Below are positions 15,237-24,033 of a DNA stretch of 64,000 nucleotides, one piece after another. The position numbers were made by a program, and so were the translations under genes. Source of the DNA: Terriglobia bacterium (GTDB lineage: Bacteria; Acidobacteriota; Terriglobia; Bryobacterales; Bryobacteraceae); the NCBI GenBank assembly GCA_020073265.1, contig JAIQFN010000030.1, forward strand, positions 1 to 64,000. The letters run 5' to 3'. The notes below the pieces were generated by a model. The model saw only the letters and a program-made list of their open reading frames with translations. It was not told where the DNA came from and made no database searches. Positions within the stretch are counted from its first letter, which is position 1; each line of letters opens with the position of its first letter.

Positions 15237-15933
15237 GGCCACGCGCGTCACGCCCAAGGCCGAATCCACGCGCAGCCGGATTCTTGCCGCGGCCTTGGAT
15301 CTCTTCCGCGAGCGGGGGTTCGATCAGACCACCATGCGCGACATCGCCAACGCGGCCGAGGTGGCGATCGGCGCGGCCTATTACTACTTCGAATCCAAGG
15401 AAGCGCTGGTGATGGCGTTTTACCAGGAGGCCAATGTCGCGATGCACGAGCGCATCGAGGCGGCGCTGGAGCGAAAAACGGACCTGAAGGCGCGGCTGCG
15501 CGCGGTGGTGGACGTCAAGTTTCAGTACTTCGCGCCGAACCGGAAGTTTCTGGGGGCTCTGCTGCGCCACGCCGCCGACCCCGAGCATCCGCTGTCGCCG
15601 TTCAGCCGCGAGACGCGCGAAATTCGCGAGCGCGACATGCTGCATTTCTCCGAGGCCCTGGACGGGAGCAATCTTCGCTTGCCGGAGGATCTTCGACCGC
15701 ACTTGCCGAAATTATTGTGGCTGTCGCAGATGGGCCTGATCCTGTTCTGGATCTATGACCGCTCCGAGGGTCAGGCGCGCACCGAGCGCCTGGTGGACAA
15801 GAGCCTGGGGATCGTGGCGAGCCTGCTGAAGCTTTCGAAGTCGCCGTTCGTGCGGCCGGTGCGCAGGACCGCCATCGAATTGTTGCAAGCCGTGTCCGAC
15901 GAACCCGCGTCGGATGCAGCGCACTTACAATAG
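15220..15933 (+). CDS. TetR/AcrR family transcriptional regulator
   Basis: A 237-residue repressor starting at ATG 15220. The helix-turn-helix domain covers about residues 16-65 (STRSRILAAALDLFRERGFD, then MRDIANAAEVAIGAAYYYFE and SKEALV). The larger ligand-binding half is helical and not similar to anything I can name. It is encoded inside the operon whose promoter carries TTGAAC-type palindromes, so autoregulation is likely. It overlaps the DCC gene and is followed with zero spacing by the aldo/keto reductase. Confidence 0.92.
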   Translation: MQPTVKATRVTPKAESTRSRILAAALDLFRERGFDQTTMRDIANAAEVAIGAAYYYFESKEALVMAFYQEANVAMHERIEAALERKTDLKARLRAVVDVKFQYFAPNRKFLGALLRHAADPEHPLSPFSRETREIRERDMLHFSEALDGSNLRLPEDLRPHLPKLLWLSQMGLILFWIYDRSEGQARTERLVDKSLGIVASLLKLSKSPFVRPVRRTAIELLQAVSDEPASDAAHLQ

Positions 15934-16920
15934 ATGACCATGGAGCAACGCAGGCTGGGATCGCAGGGGCTGGCCGTGTCCGCGATTGGCCTGGGCTGCA
16001 TGGGGATGTCGGACTTCTATGGCGCCGACGCGTCCACCGAACCCGAAAGCATCGCCACCATCCAGCGGGCGCTCGATCTCGGCGTCACGCTGCTCGACAC
16101 GGGCGACTTCTACGGGATGGGCCACAATGAAATGCTGATCCGCCAGGCCATTCAGGGGCGGCGCGAGCAGGCCATTCTGTCGGTGAAATTCGGCGCGCTG
16201 CGCGACCACCGCGGCGCGTTCCTGGGTTTCGACGGACGTCCCGCGTACGTCCACACGTCGCTCGCATACACGTTGCGGCGGCTGGGGGTGGATTACGTCG
16301 ACCTGTACTATCCCTCGCGCGTCGATCCGAATGTGCCCATCGAGGAAACCATCGGCGCCATCGGCGATCTGATCCGGCAAGGCAAGGTGCGCTTTGCGGG
16401 GCTGTCGGAAGCATCCGCCGCCACGGTGCGGCGCGCGCACGCGGCGCATCCCATCAGCGCGCTGCAGATCGAGTATTCGCTCTGGTCGCGCGATCCGGAA
16501 GATGAAGTGCTTCCAGCGCTGCGGGAGTTGGGGATCGGTCTGGTTGCCTACGGTGCGTTGTCGCGCGGGTTATTCGGAGGACTCATGGCGGCTACTCCGG
16601 CGGACCGCCGCCGGGATTTCCCGCGCTTCCAAGGCGAGAACCTGGAGGTCAACCTGAAGCTGATGGAGAAGCTGAGGCAGTTGTCCGCCGAAAAGAACGT
16701 GACGCCGTCGCAGCTTGCGCTGGCGTGGGTCTTGGCGAAAGGCCGCGACATCGTGCCGATCATCGGGACGCGGCGTCGCACTCACCTGGAAGAGAACCTG
16801 ACGGCGTTGGACGTGGAGCTTTCGGCCGGCGATCTGGACGGAATCGAGCGGGAAATTCCGCGCGGCGCGGTGGCGGGCGAGCGCTATCCGGCGCCGATCA
16901 TGCCCACGCTGAACCGGTAA
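15934..16920 (+). CDS. Aldo/keto reductase
   Basis: A 328-residue NADPH-dependent (beta/alpha)8 reductase. The frame begins ATG ACC ATG GAG at 15934, directly after the TetR stop, and the second ATG at 15940 is equally possible. Motifs include [21 protein letters not shown] (Asp55, Tyr60) and SVKFG (Lys85). Where many family members have the catalytic His, this one has [18 protein letters not shown], as in the AKR13-like group with QPARVDP. A phosphate-binding end [15 protein letters not shown] is present. It probably shares regulation with the TetR gene. Confidence 0.9.
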   Translation: MTMEQRRLGSQGLAVSAIGLGCMGMSDFYGADASTEPESIATIQRALDLGVTLLDTGDFYGMGHNEMLIRQAIQGRREQAILSVKFGALRDHRGAFLGFDGRPAYVHTSLAYTLRRLGVDYVDLYYPSRVDPNVPIEETIGAIGDLIRQGKVRFAGLSEASAATVRRAHAAHPISALQIEYSLWSRDPEDEVLPALRELGIGLVAYGALSRGLFGGLMAATPADRRRDFPRFQGENLEVNLKLMEKLRQLSAEKNVTPSQLALAWVLAKGRDIVPIIGTRRRTHLEENLTALDVELSAGDLDGIEREIPRGAVAGERYPAPIMPTLNR

Positions 16921-16933
16921 GAACGTAGAGAGA

Positions 16934-16958
16934 GGCCGGCTCAAGCCGGCTGCCCCAC
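16934..16958. repeat. Hairpin with GTGGGGCA flank between convergent genes
   Basis: A perfect 7-bp inverted repeat, GCCGGCT (16935-16941) with AGCCGGC (16944-16950), has a two-base centre and is followed by TGCCCCAC. On the minus strand this reads GTGGGGCA plus hairpin, resembling the GTGGCGCA plus hairpin half of the elements at 5429 and 8852. It fills most of the gap between two converging genes and may double as a terminator. Confidence 0.6.
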
Positions 16959-16959
16959 T

Positions 16960-17466
16960 TCAGATGAACATTTCTTCGTCGCTGGTGGCCTGGTCGACGC
17001 TGGGGCGGTTGCCGCGAGCGAGATAGTTCAGCGCGGTCTTGATGCCGGCCGCGATGCCGTTAATTTCCTTCAGTGGCCGCATGATTCCCTCGTGAATGGT
17101 CGCGACCGTCTCGTGAGCGCGGCTCAGCGTATCGTCCAAAACCAGCTCGACGCGTTCCAGTTGGACTTTCGCGCGCGTGCTGGCGTCCGTGACCACATCC
17201 TCGATTACCGCGAGCTGGCTCTTGGTGGATTCCAGTATCTCGTTGGCCTTGACGGTGATTTCGGTGATCTGCTTGCGGCTCTGCTCCACGGTGGTTTTGG
17301 TGGTGTCGACCAGAGAGTTCACCTTGGGAATCAGCGGGCTAATTTCATTCTGCAGCGACTTGGCCGTCTTGGCGATCCCGAACAGCATGCCGGCTTGAAT
17401 GCAGAGCGCGATCGCGGCGATGATGACGAAGCCGGTCATTACGTAGAGCAGAGTGGTCTGGTCCAT
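16960..17466 (-). CDS. DUF948-like membrane-anchored coiled-coil protein
   Basis: A 168-residue protein starting at ATG 17466 (MDQTTLLYVMTGFVIIAAIA). It has one N-terminal membrane helix (VMTGFVIIAAIALCIQAGML), followed by a long helical region with heptad character (SLQNEISPLIPKVNSLVDTT through STRAKVQLERVELVLDDTLSRAHETV). This is the usual build of DUF948 proteins, which lie beside YtxH proteins in many genomes. The function is not established. The longer frame from 17574 would overlap the YtxH gene. It is transcribed with the YtxH gene, 19 bp downstream of it. Confidence 0.8.
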   Translation of the reverse strand: MDQTTLLYVMTGFVIIAAIALCIQAGMLFGIAKTAKSLQNEISPLIPKVNSLVDTTKTTVEQSRKQITEITVKANEILESTKSQLAVIEDVVTDASTRAKVQLERVELVLDDTLSRAHETVATIHEGIMRPLKEINGIAAGIKTALNYLARGNRPSVDQATSDEEMFI

Positions 17467-17485
17467 GGCGAAACCTAAGAGGGAC

Positions 17486-17791
17486 TCAGATACCTTCGGT
17501 CTGGTCGCCCGAGCTGGTGACGGCCTCGCGATAAGCCTGCTTGCCGGCCTCGACCGCCGCCGCCAGGTTGTCACGCTGCCGGGTCACGGCGGTGCGGCCT
17601 TTCTCGATGGTTTGGCTGGCGGATTCGCGCAGGTCGCCGGTGCGGCGCTTGAGGTAATCCTTGCCTTCGTCAGCCTTGGACCGAATCAGGTCGCGCGTTT
17701 CAGCGCCGGTCTTGGGAGCGAAAAGCAGCCCCACCGCCACGCCCAGGCCCAGACCTAGAAAGAAATACGAGAATTTGCTGTCGTCCTCCAT
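17486..17791 (-). CDS. YtxH domain-containing protein
   Basis: A 101-residue protein starting at ATG 17791. The YtxH signature is a glycine-rich membrane helix followed by LLFAPKTGAETR (FSYFFLGLGLGVAVGLLFAP). A charged, coiled-coil-prone tail follows (RDLIRSKADEGKDYLKRRTG through AAVEAGKQAYREAV). Members are small stress-related envelope proteins of unknown mechanism. It precedes the DUF948-like gene and diverges from recX. Confidence 0.88.
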   Translation of the reverse strand: MEDDSKFSYFFLGLGLGVAVGLLFAPKTGAETRDLIRSKADEGKDYLKRRTGDLRESASQTIEKGRTAVTRQRDNLAAAVEAGKQAYREAVTSSGDQTEGI

Positions 17792-17870
17792 GGAGATGCG
17801 TCCTTTCTTCTTCGGAATCAGAGGCTACTTCTACAATAGCAGCCTCCAATCTGCTAGTGTTCCTACTGTA

Positions 17871-18422
17871 GTGACGCTGCGCAAGGCAAAACTGCTTCCT
17901 TCCGACGAGCTGCTGAACCTGGCGCTCCGGGCTTTGGGCAGCCGCGCGCATTCAACCGGCGAGCTCAAGGAGAAGCTGCGGAAGCGCGCCGCCCGTCAGG
18001 AGGATGTGGACGCCGTTCTGGCGAAGCTGAAGCAGGCCGGGTATCTGGACGACCGTCGCTTCGCCGAGCATTACGCTTCGGCGCGCCTGGAAAACGAGGG
18101 CTTCGGCAAAATGCGCGTGCTGCGGGATTTGCGGCAGCGGCGCGTGGCCGGGAACCTGGCCGAGCAGGTGACCGAACGGGCTTACAAGGACACCGATGAG
18201 GTCCGGTTGATCGAAGATTTTCTCAAACGCAAGTACCGGGGCAAGCAGCTCGGGCCGTTTCTGGCGGAAGAGAAGAACCTGGCGGCGGCCTTCCGGCGGC
18301 TGCGCTATGCGGGCTTTTCAGCGGGCGCGTCGATCCGCGTTTTGAAGCGCTACGCGCGGCAGCCGGAGGCGCTGGACGCTCTGGAATCGGACCAGGCGGA
18401 ATCGCAAGGCGAGGAATCCTGA
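17871..18422 (+). CDS. recX: RecX-family regulatory protein
   Basis: A 183-residue protein. The start is taken at GTG 17871 (VTLRKAKLLPSDELLNLALR), because the frame further upstream runs antiparallel into the YtxH gene. It has three-helix RecX repeats: ALGSRAHSTGELKEKLRKRA, KLKQAGYLDDRRFAEHYASA and RVLRDLRQRRVAGNLAEQV, then AAAFRRLRYAGFSAGASIRVL. RecX modulates RecA filaments. No recA is nearby. The gene is separated by one base from the YkgJ-type gene, forming a two-gene unit. Confidence 0.85.
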   Translation: MTLRKAKLLPSDELLNLALRALGSRAHSTGELKEKLRKRAARQEDVDAVLAKLKQAGYLDDRRFAEHYASARLENEGFGKMRVLRDLRQRRVAGNLAEQVTERAYKDTDEVRLIEDFLKRKYRGKQLGPFLAEEKNLAAAFRRLRYAGFSAGASIRVLKRYARQPEALDALESDQAESQGEES

Positions 18423-18423
18423 G

Positions 18424-18834
18424 ATGACCGCCGTACGATTTGAGTGCCAGCCGGGCTGCACCAATTGCTGCCGCCAGAAGGGCTTCGTGTACATCACGGA
18501 AGGCGATCTGGCCCGCATCGCGAAATTCTTGAAGATGACGGCGGCCGAATTCGAGCGGCGCTACGTTTACCGGACCAAGCATCTGTTGCGGCTGCGCATG
18601 CCGCGCCACACGCAATGCCATTTCCTGCGGGAAGACGGCTGCTCGATTCATGCCGTGAAGCCGACGCAATGCCGGATCTTTCCGTTCTGGCCGGAGCTGA
18701 CGGACGACAAGCGCGAGTGGCGCAAGGCGGCAGCTTGGTGTCCGGGCATCGGCAAAGGCGAACTGGTGCAGATCGAGACGGCTCGCCGGCAGGCGGACGA
18801 AATGCGCGCGGCGTACCCGGGGATGTACGGCTGA
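18424..18834 (+). CDS. YkgJ-family cysteine cluster protein
   Basis: A 136-residue protein starting at ATG 18424, one base after recX. The N-terminus FECQPGCTNCCRQKGFVYIT holds the CxxxCxxCC cluster (C8, C12, C15, C16). Later cysteines in RHTQCHFLREDGCSIHAVKP, PTQCRIFPFWPEL and AAWCPGIGKGE complete a metal or Fe-S site. The family is widespread and its biochemical role is not established. It converges with the next gene, leaving only 3 bp between stops. Confidence 0.88.
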   Translation: MTAVRFECQPGCTNCCRQKGFVYITEGDLARIAKFLKMTAAEFERRYVYRTKHLLRLRMPRHTQCHFLREDGCSIHAVKPTQCRIFPFWPELTDDKREWRKAAAWCPGIGKGELVQIETARRQADEMRAAYPGMYG

Positions 18835-18837
18835 GGC

Positions 18838-19359
18838 TTAGAGCTCGGCCGGCCGTCTGAGATCGCGCGCCACATGCAGGCTCAGCAGGGCGATGGCCAG
18901 CAGGGCGGTGGAGAGCATCCAGCGCTCGGTTCCATGGTCGTGGCGGATCAGCTCGATCAAGACGATCAGGCCCGCCAGCACCAGGAGCGCGAGCGACATG
19001 CCGCGATGGAAGTGGCCCAGGGCCGATTTCAACCAGGGGTCGAGCGAAATCGCGATCTCGCGCCCGCTGTCCGAATCGGTGCAGCGAGCCTTGATGGCGC
19101 AACCGTTGCACGTATGGGCGGGCGCGCGATAGCGGATCACGCGCAGCTCGTTATCGATCTCCGCCCTCTCGAGGCGCGCGCCAGTGGGGCACTCCCAGTG
19201 ATCGGCGTGCTTGTGAAAGCGGAAGCCCGCGGTGTGATAACGATGCGCGCGTTGATGAGAATGGCGGCCCATCCACTCGAGACCGGCCGCGATTGCAACC
19301 AGCAGAAGCGCGTAGGCGGTGGCCAGCAGCGGCTCCAGATGCAAACCGGAGTACAGCAT
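18838..19359 (-). CDS. Membrane protein with transposase-like zinc-finger insert
   Basis: A 173-residue protein starting at ATG 19359, immediately after the nitric oxide reductase stop. Helices are predicted at about 8-28, 120-138 and 146-163. Between the first and second lies a soluble part, residues 45-115, with C57-PTGARL, IRYRAPAHTC84-NGC87-AIKARC93-T and then SGREI. This pattern (CP.G..L, YRA....C..C.LK..CT, GR.I) closely resembles the zinc-binding segment of IS1182-type transposases, yet the protein has no DDE catalytic domain. The function is unknown. Coupling to the reductase suggests a role in its assembly or nitrosative stress sensing. Confidence 0.7.
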   Translation of the reverse strand: MLYSGLHLEPLLATAYALLLVAIAAGLEWMGRHSHQRAHRYHTAGFRFHKHADHWECPTGARLERAEIDNELRVIRYRAPAHTCNGCAIKARCTDSDSGREIAISLDPWLKSALGHFHRGMSLALLVLAGLIVLIELIRHDHGTERWMLSTALLAIALLSLHVARDLRRPAEL

Positions 19360-19360
19360 G

Positions 19361-21640
19361 TCAGGGCTCGCTTACTTCCGCGAACAGCACCGTCTCGGGT
19401 TCTTCGGTGGACGTGCCCCGCGAGGCATGCCGAATCCCCAGCCAGCAAAGGTACAGCAGCGGAAGCACTCCGCCGGCGATGAACACGACGTCGCCGGGGA
19501 GCCGCAGCCATTCCAGGAACGCGTTCACGCCGTTGGTCAGATACTTCAGCGTGCGCGCTTCGAAGTAGCCGCTATTCACGGATTCGTAGAGCTGCATCAG
19601 CCCCAGAGGAAACAGCGTGGCGAAAACCATCCAGGCCAATCCGAGATTGAGCGACCAGAAGCTGATCTTCGCGGCGCGATCGCTCCAGCGCTCTTCCGGA
19701 ATCATGTAGCGGATGCAGAACAGCGCCAGCCCGACGGCCAGCATTCCATACACGCCCATCATGGCGGCGTGGCCGTGATTGGCGGTGAGGGCCGTGCCGA
19801 TTTCGTAGTAAGAAACTACCGGAAGATTGATCAGGAATCCGAAAACACCGGCGCCCAGAAAATTCCAGAAACCCACGGCAACCAGGAACATGACCGCCCA
19901 ATAGTGCGGGAATCGAGTGCGCGATTTGGCTTGCTGTTGCGCGCCGAGCTGCAGGAAGCTCCAGGCTTCCACGGTCAAGAACGTCAACGGGATCACCTCG
20001 GCGGCCGAGAAGAACGCGCCCAGGGCCATATGTTGCGCCGGCGTGCCGGAGAAGTATACGTGGTGCATGGTGCCGATCACGCCGCCCGCCGAATACAGCA
20101 GGATGTCGAGGTAGATGACGGTGAGCGCGACGCGTTCGGCCACCACTCCCAGCAGCACAAAGACGCAGGCCACCATGATGGTGGTGAACAGCTCCAGGAA
20201 ATCTTCCACCCAGAGATGCACCACCCAGAAGCGCCAGAAGTCGGTGGTGGTGAAGTGGCTGTCGGGCTGGGCCAGCAATCCCACCGCGTAAAAGGCCGGG
20301 ATCGCCAGCGCGGAAAACAAAAACAGCCACGGCATGTTGCCTTTGTGTTCCGAGCGCAGGCGGCCCCGCAACGCCAGATACAGCATGAAGACCCAGAAGC
20401 ACAGGCCCAGCGTGAGCAGGATCTGCCAGAAGCGGCCGAGATCCAGGTACTCGAATCCTTGATCGCCGAACCAGCTCCATCCGTTGCGGATCCAGCCGTA
20501 GACGCCGGCGTACTCGCCTGCCAGGCTTCCGAAGACGACGACGGCCAGCGCGCCTAACAAACCAATCGCCATCCACTTCTGAGATTTCGGCTCGCGCCCG
20601 CCGATCATGGGCGCAAGAAAAATTCCGGCCGCCAGGAACGACGTGGCCACCCAGAAGATGGCCAGTTGCAGATGCCAGGTGCGCGCCAGATTGTAAGGCA
20701 GAATCTGGGCCAGATCGATTCCGAAGAAATTCGAAATCTCGGCGCGGTAATGCTGCGACGCGGCGCCGACCAGCGTCTGGAGCAGGAACAGAGCCGCCAT
20801 GACAAAGAAGAACCAGGCGCAGACGCGCTGCGCCGGTGTCAGCGGAACGGATCCAGGTTCACGAAAGGTGAGCGTCTTGCGCTCGCGCCCGTGCCATCCC
20901 AGAAAGTTCCATCTGCCGAAGGCCGCAAAGAGCAGCCCGATGCCTCCCAGCAGCGCGATCAGCGACAGCACGCTCCAGACCACGGTGTTCGCGGTTACGC
21001 GGTTCGCCACCAGCGGCTCCGGCGGCCAGTTGTTGGTGTAGGAATAATCCTTGCCCGGCCGCAGCGCCGATGCCGCCCAGGCCGACCAGGCGAAGAAGGC
21101 CGTCAATTGATCGGTGTCGCGGCGGTCGCTGACGGCTCCCGGACGGAGCCCGGTTTGCGCGGAGGGCTCGTTGAAGAAGGAGTGATAGTAACCGGTGAGC
21201 TGGTTGTATGCGCTCGCCTGTGCCGCGGTGAAGACCAGCGTGTCGCGCGATGCGTCGTAACGATTGGTCTTGAACTCGTCCGTGGTCAGGCGATGCGCGC
21301 TGTCGGAATGTTGGCCGCCGTGCGTCTCCAAGACGCTGAGGGCGGCCCGGCGCAGATAGTCGGCGGTGAAGTCGGGACCCAGATACGCTCCGTGGCCGAA
21401 CACGGAACCATATTCCATGAGACCGTTGCGCAAGAAGACTTGCTGCCCGCCCAGGATGTCGTCGCGCGTGAACAGGGTGTGCGCGTTTCCATCCACTACC
21501 CGAGCCGGTATGGGCGCCTCTCCAGCGTAGGTGTCGTACGCCAGCAGCCCCAGAACGAAAAAACCGAACAGCATCACGACCGCCACTGCTTGCAGCCAGA
21601 CCTTCGACACAAGCAGGTCGCGCTTTTGAGAGGGTGCCAT
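19361..21640 (-). CDS. norZ: Quinol-dependent nitric oxide reductase (qNOR)
   Basis: A 759-residue single-subunit reductase (2 NO to N2O) of the heme-copper superfamily, starting at ATG 21640. The long N-terminal extension (after the first helix: ILGGQQVFLRNGLMEYGSVF, GAYLGPDFTADYLRR) is typical of qNOR and fused to a NorB-like core of about 12 helices. Metal-ligand regions are ARTWHLQLAIFWVATSFLAA, FWVVHLWVEDFLELF, GGVIGTMHHVYFSGTP and ALTANHGHAAMMGVYGMLAV. It probably detoxifies NO, since no other denitrification genes are present. I could not identify an NsrR or FNR site with confidence in 21641-21807. Confidence 0.95.
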   Translation of the reverse strand: MAPSQKRDLLVSKVWLQAVAVVMLFGFFVLGLLAYDTYAGEAPIPARVVDGNAHTLFTRDDILGGQQVFLRNGLMEYGSVFGHGAYLGPDFTADYLRRAALSVLETHGGQHSDSAHRLTTDEFKTNRYDASRDTLVFTAAQASAYNQLTGYYHSFFNEPSAQTGLRPGAVSDRRDTDQLTAFFAWSAWAASALRPGKDYSYTNNWPPEPLVANRVTANTVVWSVLSLIALLGGIGLLFAAFGRWNFLGWHGRERKTLTFREPGSVPLTPAQRVCAWFFFVMAALFLLQTLVGAASQHYRAEISNFFGIDLAQILPYNLARTWHLQLAIFWVATSFLAAGIFLAPMIGGREPKSQKWMAIGLLGALAVVVFGSLAGEYAGVYGWIRNGWSWFGDQGFEYLDLGRFWQILLTLGLCFWVFMLYLALRGRLRSEHKGNMPWLFLFSALAIPAFYAVGLLAQPDSHFTTTDFWRFWVVHLWVEDFLELFTTIMVACVFVLLGVVAERVALTVIYLDILLYSAGGVIGTMHHVYFSGTPAQHMALGAFFSAAEVIPLTFLTVEAWSFLQLGAQQQAKSRTRFPHYWAVMFLVAVGFWNFLGAGVFGFLINLPVVSYYEIGTALTANHGHAAMMGVYGMLAVGLALFCIRYMIPEERWSDRAAKISFWSLNLGLAWMVFATLFPLGLMQLYESVNSGYFEARTLKYLTNGVNAFLEWLRLPGDVVFIAGGVLPLLYLCWLGIRHASRGTSTEEPETVLFAEVSEP

Positions 21641-21807
21641 TGACCAGATTGTCCTTTCGGTAGAGCGTCGCTCAATGCGGTCAACCTGGCCGGTACCGCT
21701 CGCGCCGGTTATCGGGAGGTTAGCCGCAGATGTTGCCCGCGTTTGTCACTATATACAATTCGGTTCCAGTTCGGGAGCTGAGCCATGGCAGCCGCGCTGC
21801 CGCGAGT

Positions 21808-22404
21808 TCAGAGAAGCTGGCAGGCCTCATCGAAATCCAGACGCGGATTGCGCGGAAAGAGTTTCGATGTGTCGCCGTAGCCGAGATTGCAAAGGAAATT
21901 CGATTTCACCGCCGGCGGGAAAAACTCGGCGTCCACTTTGGCGTTGTCGAAGCCGGACATGGGGCCGCAGTCGAGTCCCAGCGATCGCGCGGCCAGGATG
22001 AAGTAGCCGCCTTCCAGCGATCCATTGCGGAACGCGGTGGTTCGGGCCAACTCGGGAGAGTCGGAGAACCAGCCGGGCGCGGCCGGATTGTGGGGGAACA
22101 GCTTGGGCAGGTGTTCGTAGAATTTCAGATCGTAGGCCAGGATCGCGGTCACCGGCGCTCGCATGGTTTTGTCAACGTTGTTGGCGCTCAGGGCCGGCCG
22201 CAGTCGCTCTTTGGCTTCGCGCGTTCGAAGAAACAGGATGCGGGCCGGACAGCAATTGGCGCTGGTGGGTCCCCACTTCGTCAGGTCGTAAAGCTGGCGC
22301 AGGAGATCGTCGCTGACCGGCTCATCCAGCCAGGCAGTGTGGGTTTGCGCTTTTCGAAAAATTATATCCAACGCGTCGGGACTAAGTTGAGGTCGTGCCA
22401 ACAC
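21808..22404 (-). CDS. RutE/HadB-like nitroreductase family protein
   Basis: A 198-residue FMN-dependent reductase starting at ATG 22404. Characteristic stretches of the malonic semialdehyde reductase subgroup are [57 protein letters not shown] and [20 protein letters not shown]. No other pyrimidine-degradation genes are nearby, so the physiological substrate is open. It is monocistronic and points the same way as the qNOR gene 170 bp further on. Confidence 0.85.
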   Translation of the reverse strand: MLARPQLSPDALDIIFRKAQTHTAWLDEPVSDDLLRQLYDLTKWGPTSANCCPARILFLRTREAKERLRPALSANNVDKTMRAPVTAILAYDLKFYEHLPKLFPHNPAAPGWFSDSPELARTTAFRNGSLEGGYFILAARSLGLDCGPMSGFDNAKVDAEFFPPAVKSNFLCNLGYGDTSKLFPRNPRLDFDEACQLL

Positions 22405-22512
22405 TTTTCCTCCTTGGGGTCGTTTAATGGGATGATCGCATGGTAGTCAAGGATTCGCCGGATCGAACCTGAGGCGGGCGAACACGGGTTGATCCCATGG
22501 CCGCGCTGCGAT

Positions 22513-22917
22513 ATGAGTAGAGATATGCTGCGGACTGTTCTGGCCGCTATTGCGGGGTACGCCTTGATCGGCGTTCTGGTGGTCTTCACCGACCAGTTGT
22601 TCTCTTTGATGATCCAAGGATTCCGGGCCATGGCGACGTTGCCTGACTACTATTTCAAGGTGACCCTCGGGACGGATGCCTTCTACTCCATTCTGGGCGG
22701 ATACTTGTGCGCTGCGCTCGCTCAGAAAGCCGCGAAAGACGCCAGGCTGTGGATGATCGTCGGGGGCGAGATGGTTGGTCTGGCCGCGGTCATCGCACTC
22801 TGGAAAACCCAACCGCACTGGTTCGCGCTGGGGCTGCTGATTGTCTATCCGCCGGCGGTGTGGATCGGATCGTGGCTGGGATCGCGCGCGCAGCGGTCGG
22901 TGCCGGCCGGCGCGTAG
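22513..22917 (+). CDS. Small integral membrane protein
   Basis: A 134-residue protein, start chosen at ATG 22513 (MSRDMLRTVLAAIAGYALIG). ATG 22525 is an alternative. It has four hydrophobic segments (TVLAAIAGYALIGVLVVFTD, AFYSILGGYLCAALAQ, LWMIVGGEMVGLAAVIALW, FALGLLIVYPPAVWIGSWLG). No family was recognised with confidence. It converges with the metallophosphatase gene, 6 bp apart at the stops. The frame is confined by neighbours and has good codon use, so it is probably real. Confidence 0.65.
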   Translation: MSRDMLRTVLAAIAGYALIGVLVVFTDQLFSLMIQGFRAMATLPDYYFKVTLGTDAFYSILGGYLCAALAQKAAKDARLWMIVGGEMVGLAAVIALWKTQPHWFALGLLIVYPPAVWIGSWLGSRAQRSVPAGA

Positions 22918-22923
22918 CGAAAT

Positions 22924-24021
22924 CTACTTCGGCGCGGCGAGATCGGTAGTCTCGAGCGGCTGGCCGTCCACTTTGATCGCCTGGACGTGCGCGGTCTTTC
23001 CCTCGATCTTCACCTTGAGGAAGTGTTCCGTGCTCGCCACCATCTTGGTGATGCCCTGCGGCGGCTTGTCCACATCGTAGAGCGGTGCGCCTCCGCCGCC
23101 GGTAATGAAATAGTTCACGCCGTTTTTCAGATAGTGCTGGTAGTTGTGGTCGTGGCCGAAAAACCCCGCGGTCAGTCTGTACTTTTCGAACATCGGCAGC
23201 AGCGCGGTCATTTGCGGATTGTCCCCCTGGCGGCGGGCGACGGCGGTGAGCGGCGGGTGATGAGCGAACACAAACCGGAAATCGGCGGACTGGCTCTTCT
23301 GAAGATCCTCTTCCAGCCAGCGGCTTTGCTCGCTCCAGAACGCATCGCGGGCGATCTGGCTCTTGCTGACGTTGCCGATGTCGCTGTTCAAGACGATGAA
23401 GTGGCTGGTGCCCCAATTGAAGGAGTAGTAGGGCGTGGAGACGTCGAAAAACTCGTAGTATTGCTGGTTGTTGCGCTCGTGATTGCCGAGCGACGGAAAG
23501 AACGCGGCCTTGCGCAGCAGGTCGCGCTCGATGTCGAAGAACACCGGCCATTGCGCGGAATCGGCGCCGTCGGCCACCAGGTCGCCGGTGTGCAGGATGA
23601 ATTGGGGCGAAGAGTATTTCAGGATGGCGCCTACCACTTTGCGATGCACGTCGTGCCGCGTGCGCGTGTCGCCATACACCACGAACTCGAACGATGCAGG
23701 ACCGTTGGGCGCGGTGGTGAAAGAGCCCCGCGCGTCCGGCCGTCCCAGCGGGTCGTAGCTATAGGTCTTGCCCGGTTCCAGGCCGGTGAATGAGACTTTT
23801 TCGGCGCGCAGAACCGGCGCGGTTTTTTCCGCGGTACCGGCCTCCGGGCGCAACGAGACTTCTCCGGTCTGGACCACCCAGACCACCGTGGCGGTCCTGG
23901 GTCCCACGTTGACGACGTAGGGGCCGCCCACTAGTTTGTCCTCCGCGACGGCCGGCGCGGAGAGCGCCAGAACGATGCAGAGCAGCAGCGTCCATCTGGT
24001 CAAGCGAGTTTTACGATTCAC
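22924..24021 (-). CDS. Exported metallophosphoesterase (purple acid phosphatase-like)
   Basis: A 365-residue secreted phosphatase starting at GTG 24021, with the signal peptide MNRKTRLTRWTLLLCIVLAL and cleavage near SAPAVA. A fibronectin-III-like domain at about 30-105 (GGPYVVNVGPRTATVVWVVQ, then FTGLEPGKTYSY) precedes the metal-binding domain. The metal ligands are in VVYGDTRTRHDVH, HTGDLVADG, SLGNHERNNQQYY, FVFAHHPPL and FFGHDHNYQHYL. It lies 12 bp after the TonB-dependent receptor and in the same orientation, suggesting co-expression and an organic-phosphate or phosphorylated ligand. Confidence 0.9.
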   Translation of the reverse strand: MNRKTRLTRWTLLLCIVLALSAPAVAEDKLVGGPYVVNVGPRTATVVWVVQTGEVSLRPEAGTAEKTAPVLRAEKVSFTGLEPGKTYSYDPLGRPDARGSFTTAPNGPASFEFVVYGDTRTRHDVHRKVVGAILKYSSPQFILHTGDLVADGADSAQWPVFFDIERDLLRKAAFFPSLGNHERNNQQYYEFFDVSTPYYSFNWGTSHFIVLNSDIGNVSKSQIARDAFWSEQSRWLEEDLQKSQSADFRFVFAHHPPLTAVARRQGDNPQMTALLPMFEKYRLTAGFFGHDHNYQHYLKNGVNYFITGGGGAPLYDVDKPPQGITKMVASTEHFLKVKIEGKTAHVQAIKVDGQPLETTDLAAPK

Positions 24022-24033
24022 AATTCATCCTGC

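Noticed and set aside
18838-19359. Insertion-sequence transposase or IS remnant
   Set aside because: Only the zinc-finger-like segment resembles transposases. There are membrane helices on both sides, no DDE domain, no terminal inverted repeats, and the gene is coupled to norZ.
21641-21807. FNR- or NsrR-type site upstream of the nitric oxide reductase
   Set aside because: TTGACCGCATTGAG looks vaguely FNR-like but lacks the second half-site. I could not support any specific regulator.
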